Origin: Cladosporium sp. IMV 00045
Lineage: Eukaryota; Ascomycota; Dothideomycetes; Cladosporiales; Cladosporiaceae
Direction of reading: 5' to 3'
Length of the DNA stretch: 44,883 nucleotides
Assembly (NCBI GenBank): GCA_001931905.2
Contig: MSJI02000138.1
Coordinates: 2,075-46,957, forward strand
Made by a program: the position numbers and the translations under genes. Position 1 is the stretch's first letter. Each line of letters opens with the position of its first letter. Shown here piece by piece: positions 43,561 through 44,883 of the stretch. The notes beneath the pieces were generated by a model that did no database searches, was not told the origin of the DNA, and worked only from the letters and a program-made list of their open reading frames with translations.

Positions 43561-44883
<1,323 letters not shown>

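Overview
The window comes from a filamentous ascomycete (Pezizomycotina; a Dothideomycete would fit, but I cannot prove the class). The reasons are short GT-AG introns (mostly 45-134 nt, often with a CTAAC/CTGAC branch site), fungal Zn2Cys6 regulators, MFS and P450 genes, fungal GH54 and GH10 enzymes, an intron-containing tRNA-Val, and the 3' part of CDC48. Exons were joined by hand, and most gene models below close in frame.

Layout. (1) 1-6.2 kb is a decayed stretch: an inverted repeat with two telomere-type units in its loop, a transcription-factor fragment missing its DNA-binding domain, a bZIP/DUF3425-type gene with two in-frame stops, and a short-chain dehydrogenase with one in-frame stop. 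An intact Zn2Cys6 regulator (4562-6223) follows. (2) 6.9-16 kb holds a secreted FAD oxidase divergent from that regulator, a rhodopsin-domain membrane protein gene with an in-frame stop, a thaumatin-like secreted protein and a large soluble protein of a family I remember from bacteria. (3) 16.8-19.2 kb holds an intronless copper-radical (galactose) oxidase whose 3' end overlaps a small gene resembling a metal-associated domain.

(4) 19.3-29.4 kb is the most interesting block: an ACS/Dal5-type MFS permease, a DHDPS-family aldolase/dehydratase, a D-glucarate dehydratase, a 3-hydroxyacid-type SDR and a Zn2Cys6 regulator. Together they read as a sugar-diacid (D-glucarate-type) catabolic cluster: uptake, dehydration to 5-keto-4-deoxyglucarate, cleavage or further dehydration, reduction of a semialdehyde, and local control. 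A palindromic CCG-T-CGG element, or a half of it, occurs in three promoter regions of the block.

(5) 30.8-37.5 kb is a plant-polysaccharide island: GH54-CBM42 arabinofuranosidase, an unrecognised intronless gene, GH10 xylanase and a broken beta-trefoil lectin-like gene. (6) 39.2-41.5 kb holds a cytochrome P450 and tRNA-Val(AAC). (7) 42-44.9 kb is core genome: TRAP-alpha/Irc22-type ER protein and CDC48, which runs off the right edge.

Four loci carry in-frame TAA or TAG codons while the surrounding protein frame stays readable. That pattern fits C-to-T nonsense mutation (RIP-like decay) better than random frameshifts.
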